A DNA stretch of 64,000 bases from CAWHOW01 sp963831005 (GCA_963831005.1 CAWHOW010000059.1:21851-85850); one strand, 5' to 3'. Counted from the stretch's first letter, positions 26,626 through 35,005 are shown. Translations and numbers: made by a program. The notes: a model not told the origin generated them from the sequence alone.

Positions 26626-27831
26626 ATGCAGCAAACACAACATTCCGGTAATGAAACAAGGTCGCTTACGAAAAGGGATTTCCTGAAAAAAAGCTTTTTG
26701 GGAATGTGCGGAGTAGCGGCTGGAATGTATTGTTTCCCGCTTTTAGCAAAATCAAATAGAAAAGAAAGCAAGGCAAATTATACAATGAGCAACAGCATTG
26801 ACCTCGAATATTTTCTCAAACACAGCAGTGAAGCTTCCAATTACACTCAGGAGGAAGGTAGCTATGTGAAATGTCATCTGTGCCCGAATGGTTGTTATCT
26901 TGCTGAAAACGACAGAAGCATTTGCAGGAATAAATTTAATATAAAAGGTAAGCTATATACCATTGCATACAGCGACCCATGCATTGTTCATGCCGACCCT
27001 ATTGAGAAAAAGCCATTGTTTCATTACTTACCTGAAACCACTATTTATTCGATGGCAGTGGCAGGGTGCAATTTGCGCTGCCTGAATTGCCAGAACTGGA
27101 CCATTTCGCAGGTTGGACCTGAAGAGACAGAGAACTTTGATTTAAAGCCGGAAGATGTTATTAAGGCCTGTACGGATCAAGGATTAAAAGCCATAGCATT
27201 TACCTACTCCGAGCCAACAGCCTATTATGAATACATGCTTGAAATTTCAAAACTTGCTAAAGCAAAAGATATTAAAACAGTGGTTGTTTCGAACGGTTAT
27301 ATTAATGAAGCGCCCTTAAAGGAACTTTGCAAATATGTAAGCGCTGCAAGCATCAACCTGAAGAGTTTTAAAAATTCCATTTATAAGGATTTAAATGGTG
27401 GCTCTTTAGACCCTGTAAAAAATACACTGAAAACTTATAAAGAAAGCGGCGTATGGCTTGAGATAATTAATCTGGTTATACCAACCTGGACAGATAATAT
27501 GGACATGATTAAAGAAATGTGCGATTGGTTGGCATCAAGCGGCTTTACTGATACTCCACTGCATTTTTCACGTTTTACACCCATGTACAAATTAACTAAT
27601 CTTCCGTATACTCCGGTTGCAACTTTAGAAAAAGCTATGTCAATTGCGAACAAATCGGGTTTAAAATACGTATACGTCGGCAATGTGCCCGGGCATGATG
27701 CGGAAAACACTTTTTGCCCCGCTTGTTCGAAAAAGATAATTGGAAGAAAAGGATTTGTAGTAATAGAAAAGCATATTAAGAACAGCAAGTGCGAATACTG
27801 CGGTAACGCAATTGCCGGTGTTTGGGAATAA
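26626..27831 (+). CDS. amrS: AmmeMemoRadiSam system radical SAM protein with N-terminal export-like segment
   Basis: 401 residues. The radical SAM motif is GCNLRCLNC (Cys148, Cys152, Cys155). In front lies a cysteine knuckle, CHLCPNGC (83-90) with Cys100, and behind it a zinc-ribbon-like tail, CPACSKK ... CEYCGNAIAGVW. This arrangement, with KPLFHYLPET and FTYSEPTAYYEYM, is that of AmrS/PflA-like enzymes grouped with Memo and AMMECR1. Residues 16-40 (TKRDFLKKSFLGMCGVAAGMYCFPLL) resemble a Tat signal but with KR instead of RR; a periplasmic radical SAM enzyme would be odd. The ATG follows directly on the upstream stop codon. Product and substrate are unknown. The enzyme class is firm, the export is not. 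Confidence 0.88.
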   Translation: MQQTQHSGNETRSLTKRDFLKKSFLGMCGVAAGMYCFPLLAKSNRKESKANYTMSNSIDLEYFLKHSSEASNYTQEEGSYVKCHLCPNGCYLAENDRSICRNKFNIKGKLYTIAYSDPCIVHADPIEKKPLFHYLPETTIYSMAVAGCNLRCLNCQNWTISQVGPEETENFDLKPEDVIKACTDQGLKAIAFTYSEPTAYYEYMLEISKLAKAKDIKTVVVSNGYINEAPLKELCKYVSAASINLKSFKNSIYKDLNGGSLDPVKNTLKTYKESGVWLEIINLVIPTWTDNMDMIKEMCDWLASSGFTDTPLHFSRFTPMYKLTNLPYTPVATLEKAMSIANKSGLKYVYVGNVPGHDAENTFCPACSKKIIGRKGFVVIEKHIKNSKCEYCGNAIAGVWE

Positions 27832-27843
27832 AATAAATATCTT

Positions 27844-28908
27844 ATGGCAAAGAAATCTACTCAGAAAAAGAAAGCGCCTGCTAAAACTGCAGTTAAGAAA
27901 ATACTTAAGAAAGCAACAGCTAAGCCTGCCGCTAAAACCAAAAGAGTGATAAAGAAAGTTGCTGTAAAACCGAAACCTGTTAAGAAATCAATCGCTAAAA
28001 AAGCTGTCGCAAAAAAGGTTTCTGCCAAGCCGGTTGCAAAAGTTAAGAAGGTAGTTGCCAAGAAGAAAGTGGTAAAAGTTCAGCCTAAGAAAAAAGCGGT
28101 GAAAGCCCTGCTAAAGAAAAAGGTAACTAAAGTTGTTCCTAAGAAAGCTTTAAAGAAAGTAAAGGTTTCTGAAAAGCCCGTTAAGAAATTTGTTCCTGTT
28201 AAGGTAAAACCTGCTCCTGAAAAAATTGTTGCCAAGAGGGTGCAACCTAAAGCTAAAGAAGCTGTGAAAAAGCTTGTGCCAAAGGTTGTGGAAAAAAAAG
28301 TTTTTCACAACCCCAAGATTGTTTCGGTAAAAAATGTTCCCGGCAATGATCCTAGCTTTAACAGGGCTGATATGTTTTATAAAAATCTGCTAAAGGCGCA
28401 CACTATCAAACGATATTTTCCTTTTAATGAAGGAGACAAAGAATTTATTGCAAAAGATCAAAATCTTGCAATAGAGGTTACCGACAGGGAAACCATGATG
28501 ACCATTTCGGAGAAATCGCGCGACCAGGATTGGAATGATATTCATGTGGAAATATTCAAAAAATATCCCCAGGAAGAAGGATGGATAAAATATACAGAAG
28601 CCGAATTTCTTGCTTATTTCTTCCCGGGAAGGGTGTTCTGGGCTAAGATGGAGCCAATTAAGATGCTGTGTCAGGATATACTTTCAAAAGCAGTTGATAG
28701 CGGTATATATAAAGAGTTGTTTTATATGTTTCCGAAGAACAGCGGTCGGTTATCGAAGACGTTTAAAATAAACCAAAAAACTTACAGCTTTAATTTTATT
28801 CAGACTTACCACGAAAACGGTGAGAATTCGTTTTATTCCATTAGCATAAGCCTTCCCTTTGTTCTGCTGATGGATTTCAGAATAGATTATAAGATATTTA
28901 AACAGTAA
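27844..28908 (+). CDS. Lysine-rich histone-H1-like N-terminus fused to a unique C-terminal domain
   Basis: 354 residues. Residues 1-150 are almost only Lys, Ala, Val and Pro in short motifs such as KKAPAKTAVKK, KPAAKTKRV and KVVAKKKVVK, resembling eukaryotic-type H1 tails and bacterial Hc1/Hc2 or AlgP-like DNA-binding tails. Residues 158-354 form a folded, aromatic-rich domain (NRADMFYKNLLKAHTIKRYFPFNEGDKEF ... TEAEFLAYFFPGRVFWAKMEPIKML ... YSISISLPFVLLMDFRIDY) that I do not recognise. The N-terminus likely binds DNA or RNA without specificity; what the C-terminal domain does is unknown. It starts 12 bp after the radical SAM gene and may be cotranscribed with it. The tail is encoded by near-repetitive AAG/AAA codons. 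Confidence 0.75.
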   Translation: MAKKSTQKKKAPAKTAVKKILKKATAKPAAKTKRVIKKVAVKPKPVKKSIAKKAVAKKVSAKPVAKVKKVVAKKKVVKVQPKKKAVKALLKKKVTKVVPKKALKKVKVSEKPVKKFVPVKVKPAPEKIVAKRVQPKAKEAVKKLVPKVVEKKVFHNPKIVSVKNVPGNDPSFNRADMFYKNLLKAHTIKRYFPFNEGDKEFIAKDQNLAIEVTDRETMMTISEKSRDQDWNDIHVEIFKKYPQEEGWIKYTEAEFLAYFFPGRVFWAKMEPIKMLCQDILSKAVDSGIYKELFYMFPKNSGRLSKTFKINQKTYSFNFIQTYHENGENSFYSISISLPFVLLMDFRIDYKIFKQ

Positions 28909-28935
28909 ATCTGCCGAAAGATTTTATACAAACGG

Positions 28936-30030
28936 TTATAAAAGATTTTTACGTTTGTCAAGTTCTTCTGCCGCTTTGTATTCAACCACAAGGGAGTCGA
29001 TGAGATCTTTAACATGCACTATTTCCTCAACGCGGTAAACATTAGCGCCTGAAAAAGCAAAGCCGTCGTTTATCCTGCCTTCTTTCGCATTCAGCAAAGC
29101 TTCGGCAATACAATAGGGGGCGTCTTTTACATTACATGTAATTATGCAGTGGAAGGGACATTTAAAGGGTTTCTTTTGTCCGAGCTCTACATCCGAAAGA
29201 AATTGGTTGCGGATGGCCCTGCCGGGCATTCCAACAGGACTATCAATGATAATGATATCTTCTTTTTTTGCCTGGATATATGATCTTTTGAATTCATCGG
29301 AAGCATCGCACTCGTATGTTGCCACAAAACGGGTTGCCATCTGAACGCCCGAAGCGCCCATCTTTATGAATTTATAAATATCGGCGCCGGTATAAATTCC
29401 GCCGGCGGGTATTACCGGGATAGGTTTGTTATATTTATCTTCAAGTAATTTTGCCTGTTTTAAAACATCGGGCAGAAGATTTTCGAGTTCATATTTCGGA
29501 TCGAAAAGGTTTTCCTTTTTGAAGCCCAGATGTCCGCCTGCTCTGGGTCCTTCCACCACTATGGCATCGGGGATATAATTATATTTGTCGATCCAGCGCC
29601 TTGCTATGATTGCGGCTGCTTTGCCCGACGAAACAATAGGAACAAGCTTGGTTTTATTTCCTTCGGGTAAATACCCGGGAAGATTCAGGGGTAAACCTGC
29701 ACCCGAAAAAATTATATCAATGCCTTCTTCAATTGCAACATTTATCTGTTCAGCATAATTGGAAAGCGCTACCATAATGTTAACGCCAATTATTCCTTTC
29801 GACTTTTCCTTTGCTTTCCTGATTTCAATAGTAAGGGCTTCGCTGTTTACCTTAACATAATTAGTACGCGGATTCATATTCAAATGCCCAATACCGGCTG
29901 TGGCTATAACACCTATGCCTCCCGCGTTGGCAACGGCCGATGCCAGTCCGCTTACCGAAATTCCTACAGCCATTCCTCCCTGAATTATAGGAACTTTTGC
30001 AACCAAATCGCCAATAATAAGTTCTTTCAT
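28936..30030 (-). CDS. Nitronate monooxygenase-like FMN enzyme (2-nitropropane dioxygenase family)
   Basis: 364 residues of the FMN TIM-barrel NMO/FabK family. Landmarks are the start VPIIQGGMAVGISVSGLASAVANAGGIGVIA, the EGPRAGGHLG loop with the family His, IPVIPAGGIYTGADIYKFIKMGASGVQMATRF for phosphate binding, and SPVGMPGRAIRNQFL. Near the C-terminus is a cysteine cluster, KCPFHCIITCNVKDAPYCI, typical of one NMO subgroup; whether it binds metal is not known. NMOs oxidise nitronates such as propionate-3-nitronate, whereas FabK reduces enoyl-ACP; the two are hard to separate by sequence. It is convergent with the lysine-rich gene. Upstream lie the IS insertion and, before it arrived, the 21-bp array. 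Confidence 0.85.
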   Translation of the reverse strand: MKELIIGDLVAKVPIIQGGMAVGISVSGLASAVANAGGIGVIATAGIGHLNMNPRTNYVKVNSEALTIEIRKAKEKSKGIIGVNIMVALSNYAEQINVAIEEGIDIIFSGAGLPLNLPGYLPEGNKTKLVPIVSSGKAAAIIARRWIDKYNYIPDAIVVEGPRAGGHLGFKKENLFDPKYELENLLPDVLKQAKLLEDKYNKPIPVIPAGGIYTGADIYKFIKMGASGVQMATRFVATYECDASDEFKRSYIQAKKEDIIIIDSPVGMPGRAIRNQFLSDVELGQKKPFKCPFHCIITCNVKDAPYCIAEALLNAKEGRINDGFAFSGANVYRVEEIVHVKDLIDSLVVEYKAAEELDKRKNLL

Positions 30031-30259
30031 GCTAAACGGCTTTTATTCCCGGTTCTCAACAGCGGTAATTACTTTTCTTTTATTTGCTTTTATAGTTCTT
30101 TAGCAGATTTCTGCGAACCGGAATATAGGAAAGATATGAACCCTGTATCGAAATTAATAATAAATTACACTGTCAATAATCCTGAATATTTGCAGCAAAA
30201 TTAATATTTTAAAATAATATAAGTGTTTTTTTTAGAGAAAAATTTAAAGATAAATCCTA

Positions 30260-30268
30260 ATATGAATA
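30260..30268. repeat. Target site duplication, left copy (ATATGAATA)
   Basis: The 9-mer ATATGAATA directly precedes the IS left end and is repeated right after the right end at 31367-31375. Nine bases is the duplication length of the IS903 group. Confidence 0.9.
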
Positions 30269-31366
30269 GACTTTGTTGCATGGATAATTTGGAAAAAAAA
30301 TAATTTCTTTGTTTAAAAATTCTTAAGCTACTTTTGTACTTATCGGCATTCCTAAATTTGTCATAACATTTAATATTGAGCAATTAATCCGTACTTCTGT
30401 TTTTTCATTTTCAAATTTTCTCGCATTAATTTTATCTCCAATTATTGTTTTATACCGAAACATTGCTACTTCCACTAAACTTCGTTTGTGATATTTAATT
30501 TGTTTCTTCCATTCTTTTCGTCCTATTTTGTTTATGCATTTTATGACTTTATTCCTTTCTTTTAATGCCGTATCTTTACTCTCAACTGCATTCTCTTGCG
30601 GTGGTATTATTTCTTTGATTTTTCTTTTACATAATTCTTTACGAACATTCTTTTTATCATACCCTCCATCTCCTCTAAAGCTATTGATTTGCCCAGCTAC
30701 TTCATTTAATAAATCTTCTGTCACTTCCGCATCAGATATGCTGTTTTCTGTTAATTCTTCTGCTATGATTTCCTGTGTCTCTGCATTTATTCCTATATGT
30801 AATTTCCTCCATGTTCTGTGCTTACTCCATCCATACCTACGCACTTTCCATTCACCTTCACCATATACTTTTAATCCAGTGCTGTCAACTATTATATCTA
30901 TGTTCCCTTTTTGTTTTATTGCTTTCAATTCTATTTGAAGTTTTCCCGCCCGCCTACTCAATGTACTATAATCCGGAGCATTTATTTCTAAACTCATTAT
31001 TTCAAACAAACTATTTACAAACCCTTCTGTTTGCCTTAATTTTAAATGTATTACTTGCTTTATAGTCAAGCAGGTTTTTATGGCTAAATCACTATATCCT
31101 ATTTTACCCCCTCGTTCTCTTGTGCCTGTATATGCCCATGAATTTATTGCTTCTTTACTTATCCAAAGGGTTATCTTTCCTCGATTTTTTAAACTCTCAT
31201 TATATTCTTTCCAATTTAAAATTTTATATTTATCTTTGGCTTTGAATTCTGTTAGTTTGCTCATAATGTCGAAGTTTTGTGCAAACTTCTTAATTTAGAG
31301 TGTTAGCTTATTTGGGTTAACACTCTTTTTTCAACATTCTTTTGTTTATATCCATGCAACAAAGTC
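30269..31366 (-). mobile_element. Complete IS5-family (IS903-group) insertion sequence, 1098 bp
   Basis: Bounded by perfect 18-bp inverted repeats GACTTTGTTGCATGGATA (30269-30286) and its complement (31349-31366), with identical 9-bp target duplications outside. One transposase ORF lies inside. Near the right end, an inverted repeat GAGTGTTA/TAACACTC (31298-31305 with 31318-31325) followed by six T forms a terminator-like hairpin pointing rightwards. Intact ends and duplications suggest a recent insertion. It separates the nitronate monooxygenase gene from the 21-bp array at 31452. Confidence 0.93.
30323..31264 (-). CDS. IS903-group transposase
   Basis: 313 residues. The DDE fold is marked by NIDIIVDSTGLKVYGEGEWKVRRYG (first Asp), FRGDGGYDKKNVR (second Asp) and RSLVEVAMFRYKTIIGDKINAR (Glu). 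The N-terminus YNESLKNRGKITLWISKEAINSW is characteristic of the IS903 group. Length is normal and the frame is intact, so the copy may be active. The ORF fills the element between the inverted repeats. Confidence 0.93.
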   Translation of the reverse strand: MSKLTEFKAKDKYKILNWKEYNESLKNRGKITLWISKEAINSWAYTGTRERGGKIGYSDLAIKTCLTIKQVIHLKLRQTEGFVNSLFEIMSLEINAPDYSTLSRRAGKLQIELKAIKQKGNIDIIVDSTGLKVYGEGEWKVRRYGWSKHRTWRKLHIGINAETQEIIAEELTENSISDAEVTEDLLNEVAGQINSFRGDGGYDKKNVRKELCKRKIKEIIPPQENAVESKDTALKERNKVIKCINKIGRKEWKKQIKYHKRSLVEVAMFRYKTIIGDKINARKFENEKTEVRINCSILNVMTNLGMPISTKVA

Positions 31367-31375
31367 ATATGAATA
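31367..31375. repeat. Target site duplication, right copy (ATATGAATA)
   Basis: Matches 30260-30268 exactly and abuts the right inverted repeat. Confidence 0.9.
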
Positions 31376-31451
31376 CAGTATTTCTACAGAATTGAATTAT
31401 CCGAATATGAAATTAATCTTTCACTACCTGGCGGCTACTATTTAAATATTT

Positions 31452-31770
31452 CGGGAAACTTGCCGGCTTCAAGGGAGGAGTTCCTAGCTCTTTGGAGGGA
31501 GTTCCCAACTTCTCGGGGAATCTTCCTAACTCTTCGGGGAATCTTCCCTGCTGTTAGCGGAACTTTTCTCACTGTAAAAGGGCTTCCGCCCGGAACTCGC
31601 GGAAACTTCCTCATTCTTCGCGACACTTCCTAACTGTTCGGGGAAACTTCCCAGCTCTTCGGGGAATGTTCCTTGCTCTTCCAGGAAAGTTCCTTGCTGT
31701 TCGGGGAAGCTTCCTCGCGCTTTGCGACACTTCTTGACTGCTCGGGGAAACTTCCGCGAGATTCGAGGAA
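31452..31770. repeat. Tandem array, about 15 degenerate 21-bp units with GGAANNTTCC dyads
   Basis: Successive units carry the dyad GGGGAANNTTCC, for example GGGGAATCTTCC, GGAAACTTCC, GGGGAAACTTCC, GGGGAATGTTCC and GGGGAAGCTTCC, spaced 21 bp (occasionally 20 or 23, compensated nearby). The linker is roughly TAACTCTTC. Codon-like heptads appear in open frames (GIFLTLR on plus; RKIPREV on minus), but I do not call a gene. No array-associated protein gene is adjacent: the IS lies to the left and a convergent MORN gene to the right. Confidence 0.85.
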
Positions 31771-31861
31771 ATATATCTATTTTACAAATAGTTTACTGAA
31801 CTATCGAGGCAGGATGTTTGCAGTATGGTTTCGCTTTTCAGCAGGATTTAGGAACAGGAAA

Positions 31862-32596
31862 TCAGAAGTTGCGCGAGTTATTTCCCTTCCCTTTGACGTA
31901 TTCTTCTTCCATTATTTTTTTACCGTCGGTATTATAAATTGTCCATGTGCCGTTCTTAATGAAACTATGAGTGGCATTGTTATATATCATATACCCTTCT
32001 TCCTTCACATTGCCGTTATTCCAGTATTCTTTACTGTCGTAAATAAGGTTTCTTTTGTTTTCCAGTTCAATAATTCTTTGAATGTTCCCGTTAAAAAAGA
32101 AAAATTGTTTTGATGTCAGCCACTCTAACGATTTATCATATTCTTCAGTGAATTTTACTTTGCCGGTGGGATAATAATCAACTTCAGAAAGGATTTGCCC
32201 TTTTATATATTGAATCTTCGATTTCAATGTGCCGTTCTTATAATACAGTTCCATTTGTGAAGTGTGCGTATCAATAGCCTTGAAAGAACATTCCAATTGC
32301 CCGTTTTCGAAATAATCTTTATAATAGGTTGTTAATTGCCCGTTCTCGTAATTACCTTTATGTTTGGTTTTCCCGTTCTTATAATATTCTTCATAAGGGC
32401 CGTTAAATTTAACTCCCGGAGCTTGCCATCTTATTGAATCGCCGCCAAGTATAGGATTGAATTTAGCATAGCTACTAATATTCTGTTCTTCGATGGTCAT
32501 GGTAGTGTCGTTATCCGAATCTTCAGCATCTGCATTCTGTGCATTGACTTTTACCAAACCCAAACATACACAAATAATAATAAAAAACAATCTCAT
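31862..32596 (-). CDS. Secreted MORN-variant (YwqK-like) repeat protein
   Basis: 244 residues. The signal peptide is MRLFFIIICVCLGLVKVNAQ. The mature chain consists of MORN-variant repeats of the YwqK type: GPYEEYYKNGKTKHKGNYENGQLTTYYKDYFENGQLECSF, MELYYKNGTLKSKIQYIKGQ, EYWNNGNVKEEGYMI and GTWTIYNTDGKKIMEEEYV. Databases often name these toxin-antitoxin YwqK family antitoxin, after one Bacillus protein; with a signal peptide and no toxin gene next to it, an antitoxin role is unsupported here. Similar secreted copies are common in Bacteroidota. It is 30 bp downstream of pyrF on the same strand and may be cotranscribed. Confidence 0.8.
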   Translation of the reverse strand: MRLFFIIICVCLGLVKVNAQNADAEDSDNDTTMTIEEQNISSYAKFNPILGGDSIRWQAPGVKFNGPYEEYYKNGKTKHKGNYENGQLTTYYKDYFENGQLECSFKAIDTHTSQMELYYKNGTLKSKIQYIKGQILSEVDYYPTGKVKFTEEYDKSLEWLTSKQFFFFNGNIQRIIELENKRNLIYDSKEYWNNGNVKEEGYMIYNNATHSFIKNGTWTIYNTDGKKIMEEEYVKGKGNNSRNF

Positions 32597-32626
32597 TCTG
32601 TCAAGTCTTGAATTAATTATAACAGT

Positions 32627-33478
32627 TTATAATTTCATAAGTTTTTGCATTTCTTTCTGCGTAGCCCGGGCTTCATCTTTTGCCTTAGCTGCAAAGTCAC
32701 TGCCTGCTGATGCAAATATAATACTTCTGGAAGCATTTACAATCAATCCAAACTGATTATTTAATCCATATTCGGCAACTTCCTGCAAGTTTCCTCCCTG
32801 TGCACCTATTCCGGGAACAAGGAGAAAATGATCGGGAACTATCTTCCTGATGTCTTTCAACATTTGTGCCTGAGTGGCGCCAACCACATACATCATATTG
32901 TCGGCATTGCCCCATTGCTGCGATTTTTCGAGCACATGCTCGTAAAGTTTTTTATTCCCGTGGCTCAAAAATTGAAAATTTTCAGCGCCTTTATTAGAGG
33001 TCAAAGCAAGAAGTATTACCCATCTGTTTTTATATTCCAGAAAAGGCGAAACCGAATCTTCGCCCATGTATGGTGCAACGGTAACCGCATCAAAATTCAA
33101 TGAAGGATCATCATTCCCGAAAAATGATTTTGCATAAAGTTTTGAAGTATTGCCAATGTCGCCACGTTTGGCATCGGCAATGGTAAATACCTGCCTGTCC
33201 GGTAGGCAGGTCTGGTCGCTGAACTTATTCAGGTATTGAATAGTCTTTTCAAGGCTTTGCCAGCCTTTAACACCGCGGCTTTCGTAAAATGCCAGGTTGG
33301 GCTTATAGGCAATAGTAAATTCAATGGTTGCATCAATGATCTGTCTGTTAAATTCAAATACGGGGTCTTCGGCATCCAATAATTGCTTTGGCAGTTTTGA
33401 AATATCCGAATCCAGCCCTACGCACAGGAATGATTTCTTGCGAATCATTAATCCGTGTAATTCTTCCCTCGTCATCAT
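32627..33478 (-). CDS. pyrF: Orotidine 5'-phosphate decarboxylase, with palindrome insertion
   Basis: 283 residues of the type 2 (PyrF-2) family, which converts OMP to UMP in pyrimidine synthesis. Landmarks are LCVGLDSDISKLP, AYKPNLAFYESRGVKGW, the catalytic IADAKRGDIGNTS, and VPGIGAQGGNLQEV plus VNASRSIIFAS for phosphate binding. Just before the catalytic strand the chain has SDQTCLPDRQVFTIADAKRG, about seven residues more than I expect; they are encoded by a palindromic element (33189-33211). The insertion is in frame and lies in a surface loop ahead of the active-site strand, so the enzyme is probably functional. It leads the MORN gene. Confidence 0.93.
   Translation of the reverse strand: MMTREELHGLMIRKKSFLCVGLDSDISKLPKQLLDAEDPVFEFNRQIIDATIEFTIAYKPNLAFYESRGVKGWQSLEKTIQYLNKFSDQTCLPDRQVFTIADAKRGDIGNTSKLYAKSFFGNDDPSLNFDAVTVAPYMGEDSVSPFLEYKNRWVILLALTSNKGAENFQFLSHGNKKLYEHVLEKSQQWGNADNMMYVVGATQAQMLKDIRKIVPDHFLLVPGIGAQGGNLQEVAEYGLNNQFGLIVNASRSIIFASAGSDFAAKAKDEARATQKEMQKLMKL
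33189..33211. repeat. Palindromic mini-element inside pyrF
   Basis: ACCTGCCT (33189-33196) and AGGCAGGT (33204-33211) flank a 7-nt loop. Translated on the pyrF strand it gives CLPDRQ. A related sequence, GCCAGTAGGCAGGC, occurs outside genes near 20894-20907. Confidence 0.75.
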
Positions 33479-33563
33479 TCTACTTTATTTATTTTTATTT
33501 AAACTTTGTACAGAGTAAATTTATATGTTTTATAAAAGCCTCAAGTCACAAGCCTCAAGCCCA

Positions 33564-33660
33564 AAGTCCCAAAGAGGAAGACCCAAGTACCAAGCTTCAA
33601 GTCACAAGCCCCAAAAATTTTTCCTGGAGTTTGGAATTTGTGGCTTTGAATTTGGGACTT
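33564..33660. repeat. Interspersed hairpin repeat with AAGTCCCAAA ends
   Basis: AAGTCCCAAA (33564-33573) and TTTGGGACTT (33651-33660) enclose low-complexity DNA with repeated CAAGTCACAAGCC-like words. The end sequence matches that of the element at 22160-22248. Together with the next repeat it fills most of the pyrF-prfA gap. Confidence 0.65.
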
Positions 33661-33701
33661 AAAAAATACATAGTTTTATACGGATTAATCTGTAATATTA
33701 A

Positions 33702-33890
33702 TAACTCATGTTACGTAGAAACACATTTTAATTTTTAACCGCAGAGTTCGCTGAGGTTTTACGCAGAGAACCGCTGAGTTAATACTTATTTATCTAATTT
33801 CGTTTTCTGTCATTATATTTCTCTGCGTATCTCTGCGATTAATTTTCTCTGTGGTCTCTGCGGTTATTTTGTTTGCGTACCATCAGTTAA
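33702..33890. repeat. Interspersed hairpin element, family ATGTTACG/ACCGCRRAG, copy 1
   Basis: Ends ATGTTACG (33708-33715) and GCGTACCAT (33875-33883) enclose inner arms ACCGCAGAG and CTCTGCGGT. The element is an imperfect long hairpin built of CGCAGAG-like words. Copy 2 lies at 42624-42757, and the outer TAACTCATGTTACG end matches that copy's right end in reverse. Confidence 0.7.
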
Positions 33891-33904
33891 TAATTAAACA
33901 TTCT

Positions 33905-34984
33905 TTAACTCACTTCTTCTCCAGCGGCTTTCAAGCGTTCGGCATTTTCGGCCAACTGAAGTGCATCTATCATATCCTGTATTGCGCCATCCATAAACAC
34001 CGGCAAATTATAAGTTGAAACACCAATGCGGTGATCAGTTATCCTGCTCTGTGAATAATTATATGTTCTGATCTTGGCTGAACGGTCGCCTGTTGAAACC
34101 ATGGTTTTACGCTTCTTTGAAATATCATCCAGGTATTTCTGATATTCCAGTTCGTATAAGCGCGAGCGTAAAACCTTCATGGCCTTATCGAGATTCTTTA
34201 TCTGCGATTTCTCATCCTGACAAGAAACAACTATACCTGTTGGGATATGTGTGAGCCTGATTGCAGAGTAAGTTGTGTTAACTGATTGCCCACCGGGACC
34301 GGATGAACAAAAAGTATCTTTACGAATATCCGATTGTTTCAAATCAACATCAAACTCATCAGCCTCTGGCAATACAACAACCGAAGCCGCTGAAGTGTGA
34401 ACCCTTCCCTGTGTTTCAGTCTGAGGTACGCGCTGCACACGATGCACTCCCGATTCGTATTTTAACTGACCATAAACATTCTCGCCGCTAACGTTAAAAA
34501 TAATTTCCTTAAAGCCTCCGGCGGTTCCTTGTGTAAAATCAACAAGTTCAATTTTCCATTTCTTGTTTTCGCAATAGCGGGTGTACATCCTGTACAAATC
34601 GCCGGCAAAAATACTTGCTTCATCGCCGCCGGTACCTGCTCGAATTTCAACTAATGAATTCTTTCCATCCTCAGGGTCAGCAGGAATAAGCATGATGCGG
34701 ATATCTTCTTCCATTTTATCCCTCTTCGAAATAAGTTCATCAAGCTCTAATTTCGCCATTTCCCTAAACTCATCATCTTTTTCTTTTGATAGAATTTCTT
34801 TGGTCGAGGTTATGTTATCCATAACCAGTTTATATTCCTTATATGCATCAATAATAGGTTGCAGTTCCTTGAAGTCCTTGCTGAGCTTAATATAGCGCTT
34901 CATATCCGACATCACCTCAGGGTCGGCTACCTGCTTTCCTATTTCTTCCCACCTTTTATAAATGGCTTCCAGTTTATCTAACAT
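33905..34984 (-). CDS. prfA: Peptide chain release factor 1
   Basis: 359 residues, the normal length for RF1, which releases peptides at UAA and UAG. The PCRF domain contains VEIRAGTGGDEASIFAGDLYRMY. The codon-recognition region GVHRVQRVPQTETQGRVHTSA carries PQT at the PxT position, RF1-type rather than the SPF of RF2. The hydrolysis motif is SSGPGGQSVNTTYSAIRL. The end (RITDHRIGVSTYNL, then MIDALQLAENAERL) is standard. It is 21 bp downstream of purM on the same strand and is likely cotranscribed with it. The presence of an apparently ordinary RF1 is relevant to the in-frame TAG at 21862. Confidence 0.97.
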   Translation of the reverse strand: MLDKLEAIYKRWEEIGKQVADPEVMSDMKRYIKLSKDFKELQPIIDAYKEYKLVMDNITSTKEILSKEKDDEFREMAKLELDELISKRDKMEEDIRIMLIPADPEDGKNSLVEIRAGTGGDEASIFAGDLYRMYTRYCENKKWKIELVDFTQGTAGGFKEIIFNVSGENVYGQLKYESGVHRVQRVPQTETQGRVHTSAASVVVLPEADEFDVDLKQSDIRKDTFCSSGPGGQSVNTTYSAIRLTHIPTGIVVSCQDEKSQIKNLDKAMKVLRSRLYELEYQKYLDDISKKRKTMVSTGDRSAKIRTYNYSQSRITDHRIGVSTYNLPVFMDGAIQDMIDALQLAENAERLKAAGEEVS

Positions 34985-35005
34985 TTCAATCCTTTGTAAA
35001 AATAT

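Noticed and set aside
31438..31626. 62-codon minus-strand ORF in the array at 31452
   Set aside because: Period effect only; no start signal and no family resemblance.
32627..32756. Toxin partner for the YwqK-like protein
   Set aside because: Neighbours are pyrF and the array; the MORN protein is secreted, so a toxin-antitoxin reading has no support.
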